From NCBI RefSeq assembly GCF_016651435.1, contig NZ_JAEPRJ010000001.1, positions 2,604,001-2,668,000 of the forward strand: DNA of 64,000 nt. Direction: 5' to 3'. This DNA comes from Catonella massiliensis (GTDB taxonomy: Bacteria > Bacillota > Clostridia > Lachnospirales > Lachnospiraceae). A program made the position numbers and the translations under genes. Positions 61,933-64,000 of this stretch are shown here, one piece after another (the first letter of the stretch is position 1; every line of letters starts with the position of its first letter). Under the pieces are notes generated by a model. The model saw nothing but the letters and a program-made list of their open reading frames with translations, did not search any database and had not been told where the DNA came from.

Positions 61933-63468
61933 ATGAATAATAAATTGAACTCTTCCAGACAGATTATACTTATCTGTGTTGTTATCGTTGTAGCATTTGC
62001 GGCAAGCGCCATTATGTTTACAGTGTCAGGCTTTAAGAATACCAGGGCTTTTGTAGAGCAGATAACTGATATGTCAGCCATGAACCTTATAAGCAACATA
62101 GATGAAAGCATGATGAGCTCCGTATCAGCGGCAAAGATAATGGCGGGAAACTCCTTTGTCATTGACTGGGCTGAAAAGGAGACAAACCACGCCAACGACT
62201 CAGATTATATAAACAAGCTCTACAACTACTTAAAGACATATCAGGAAGGAAATAACTATAACTTTCTTTTTTATGCCTCAAAAAACACTGAAAAGATATA
62301 TTATCAAGACAGCGTGAACCTTAAGATGTCCTCTCAAAATGCTGAGGATAGGTGGATATTTGACTTTTTAGACTCTAACCTCCAGTACAAGTTCAGCCTC
62401 AATCCTTTTAAGCCAAGTGCTGACTCTGATAATGTATCCCTGCTCATTATGTACAAGCTCATAGGTGAGAATGGTAAGACTCTGGGTGCTATAGGCATGA
62501 ATATCAATCTTGGAGTGGTTGAGAGAAGCATAGTAGAAATTGGCAACGAGTACAATGTTGGAGTTGCCTTTTCAGACCTTGAAGGTAACATAATGATATC
62601 CAAAGACTCTGCACTTCCTAAGGGTACAAACATATTTAATGAGGGCGGTATATTCCAAAATATTGAAACCAAGCCTCTCCCTTTAGAAGGAGCCGTCACC
62701 AGAAAATGGATAAGCGACGGGGGCTTAGTAACAAGTAAGCATTTCTGTGAAATCAGATATCTTGGGGCTTTTAACTGGTATCTGATAATATACGGAAGCG
62801 GGGATTCGATAATAAGGGCAACCATCACCCAGCTCGCACTACAGCTTGCCATGTTAGCAGTTTTGCTTTTACTGATGATTGCTGTTATAATAAATACTAT
62901 ATCGCAATACCGCAACCAGATTATCTCACTTGCCACCCTTGACGAGCTAACCAAGATTATGAACCGCAAGTCCTTTATGGCGAGATTTGAGTACTTTTCA
63001 AAGCAGAGCCTGCTTGAGGGCGGTCATCTCTTCCTGATAGATATAGACTTTTTTAAGACTATCAACGACACCTTAGGGCACGCTGCCGGGGACGAGGCTC
63101 TCTCCTTCCTCTCCGACAAGCTGGGGGACTGTGTCGACCACGAGGGCTTCATAGGAAGATGGGGCGGAGACGAGTTCATAGGCGTGTTCTTCTCCACTGT
63201 AGCTGACCCTCTTGAGAAAATAAAAGTTCTCTCCTTAGAGTTAGCCGAGACTGAGACAGGTAAGAGGATGCATATCACCCTTAGTGCCGGCATAGCCGCC
63301 ATAGAAGCAGGGCTTCCGCTTAATAAGGTAGTTGAAAAGGCTGATATTGCGCTATATACCTCAAAGAAAAAGGGACGTAATCAGGCAACCCTTTATCATG
63401 AGAGCCAGACCGGAGCTGAACCGGAATATAGTAAGGAGCTTATTGAGAATTCTAAAAAGAGCGTATGA
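61933..63468 (+). CDS. Membrane sensor diguanylate cyclase (CACHE-like, GGDEF)
   Basis: 511 residues. Membrane segment at about 10-32 (IILICVVIVVAFAASAIMF), an extracellular region of about 260 residues with Cache-like strands (NFLFYASKNTEKIYYQDS, KTLGAIGMNINLG), a second membrane segment at about 303-325, and a GGDEF domain from about 338 (LATLDELTKIMNRKSF, FLIDIDFFKTINDTLGHAAG, GRWGGDEFIG, ADIALYTSKKKGRN). The active GGDEF motif is intact, so it should make cyclic di-GMP; no RxxD inhibitory site is seen five residues before it. Its stop overlaps the start of the next gene (ATGA), indicating a linked function. Confidence 0.9.
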   Translation: MNNKLNSSRQIILICVVIVVAFAASAIMFTVSGFKNTRAFVEQITDMSAMNLISNIDESMMSSVSAAKIMAGNSFVIDWAEKETNHANDSDYINKLYNYLKTYQEGNNYNFLFYASKNTEKIYYQDSVNLKMSSQNAEDRWIFDFLDSNLQYKFSLNPFKPSADSDNVSLLIMYKLIGENGKTLGAIGMNINLGVVERSIVEIGNEYNVGVAFSDLEGNIMISKDSALPKGTNIFNEGGIFQNIETKPLPLEGAVTRKWISDGGLVTSKHFCEIRYLGAFNWYLIIYGSGDSIIRATITQLALQLAMLAVLLLLMIAVIINTISQYRNQIISLATLDELTKIMNRKSFMARFEYFSKQSLLEGGHLFLIDIDFFKTINDTLGHAAGDEALSFLSDKLGDCVDHEGFIGRWGGDEFIGVFFSTVADPLEKIKVLSLELAETETGKRMHITLSAGIAAIEAGLPLNKVVEKADIALYTSKKKGRNQATLYHESQTGAEPEYSKELIENSKKSV

Positions 63469-64000
63469 AAAAGAAAATAAAAGTAATACTAATTGCACTT
63501 TTGATAACCGTTCTGTTAGAGCTTATTGCCCTGGTAGGATTTAAGGCTTATCAGATAATCAATGCATCACTTAATCAGGATGTGTCCGAAGACACAAAGG
63601 ATGAGACGAAAGATAAAAAAGAGGATGGTAAAAATGATAAGTCATCCGCTTTAATCTCGTCCACTCCAGCTACTTCCTCCTCGGTAACAGGAGAGCCTGA
63701 GCTTGGTCCTGTGGACATCTCCTACTTTGATGATGCCCTCTTCCTCGGAGACAGCCGTACAGTAGGCCTTAGAGCCTTTGGAAGCTTCACTAACTCTTCC
63801 TACTTTGCAAAGACAGGCATAAGTGTCAATTCATTTTTCATTTATCCTGCTCTTGATGAAGAGACCGGACTTACACTTACTCAGACACTGCTTCAGAGAC
63901 AGTACAAAAAGATTTATATAATGATAGGTGTAAATGATGCGGCTATAGTCCCTATCGAAGACTTTGAGGCGCAGTTCTTTGATGCAATCAGGCAGATACA
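63465..64000 (+). CDS. Membrane-anchored SGNH/GDSL-type protein (cut by right edge)
   Basis: 178 codons visible, no stop by base 64000. An N-terminal membrane anchor (IKVILIALLITVLLELIALV) is followed by a low-complexity linker rich in Lys, Asp, Ser and Thr (about 35-80). An SGNH-like domain then begins with FLGDSRTVGLRAF (block I, catalytic Ser) and IYIMIGVNDA (block III, GxND). Such proteins are exported hydrolases or O-acetyl-modifying enzymes of the cell envelope. The start overlaps the GGDEF gene stop by 4 bp, suggesting co-translation and possible envelope changes under cyclic di-GMP control. Confidence 0.8.
   Translation, partial: MKKKIKVILIALLITVLLELIALVGFKAYQIINASLNQDVSEDTKDETKDKKEDGKNDKSSALISSTPATSSSVTGEPELGPVDISYFDDALFLGDSRTVGLRAFGSFTNSSYFAKTGISVNSFFIYPALDEETGLTLTQTLLQRQYKKIYIMIGVNDAAIVPIEDFEAQFFDAIRQI

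Noticed and set aside
1..64000. tRNA, rRNA or riboswitch genes
   Set aside because: I found no cloverleaf, rRNA or recognisable riboswitch core in the intergenic regions read on both strands; a covariance-model scan would be the decisive test.

Overview
The window looks like a low-GC, host-associated Gram-positive chromosome, most probably a member of the Lachnospiraceae. The indicators are spoVG, a PolC-type polymerase relative, a two-gene DnaD/DnaI-type primosome cluster, a two-cluster ferredoxin, the mfd-pth order, and a giant Cna_B-repeat surface protein. I cannot name the genus; the adhesin would suit an oral or gut commensal.

Layout. (1) 1-12198, minus: a surface adhesin truncated by the left edge. 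It has a signal peptide, a Cys-Gln thioester head and about 38 Cna_B-type domains in the visible part. (2) 13.0-18.4 kb, minus: a complete peptide ABC transporter operon, oppA-B-C-D-F. (3) 18.9-22.2 kb, minus: three secreted proteins of unknown role. (4) 22.3-43.7 kb: a mobile and defence region containing an intact IS4-family element, an internally shortened AlbA/RecG-like gene, a Type IIS restriction-modification locus whose AlwI-like nuclease gene is cut by an IS110-family element, an adjacent GHKL-ATPase/nuclease gene, an ExoX-C-like protein, a five-gene operon (bacterial PARG, unknown protein, WYL regulator, Nmad3-like protein, PolC-like exonuclease-polymerase), and a deleted group IIC intron. 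(5) 43.7-48.4 kb, minus: the str operon rpsL-rpsG-fusA-tuf. (6) 48.6-55.9 kb, minus: rqcP, hup, a SurA-N-like protein, mfd, pth, a membrane protein and spoVG. (7) 56.3-64 kb, plus: murC, a DnaA-box cluster, dnaD-like and dnaI-like loader genes, prs, ferredoxin, a GGDEF sensor, and an SGNH protein cut by the right edge.

The strongest structural observation is that the accessory region is punctuated by displaced copies of the 3' end of tuf with its terminator. They lie at about 22.3 kb (split by the IS4 element), 25.0-25.14 kb and 35.33-35.44 kb, with the intact gene at 43.66-43.78 kb. Two of the displaced copies also share about 130 bp of non-tuf sequence on the same side. This is what repeated site-specific integration into the tuf 3' end would leave, making tuf a hotspot for defence cargo here. 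No integrase gene remains in the window.

The best candidate for an undescribed system is the five-gene operon at 35.66-42.04 kb. It combines ADP-ribose removal (PARG), a nucleotide-modification-associated protein, a WYL regulator and a stand-alone PHP/DEDDh-exonuclease/PolC-palm protein. Its function is inferred from gene content and position only.
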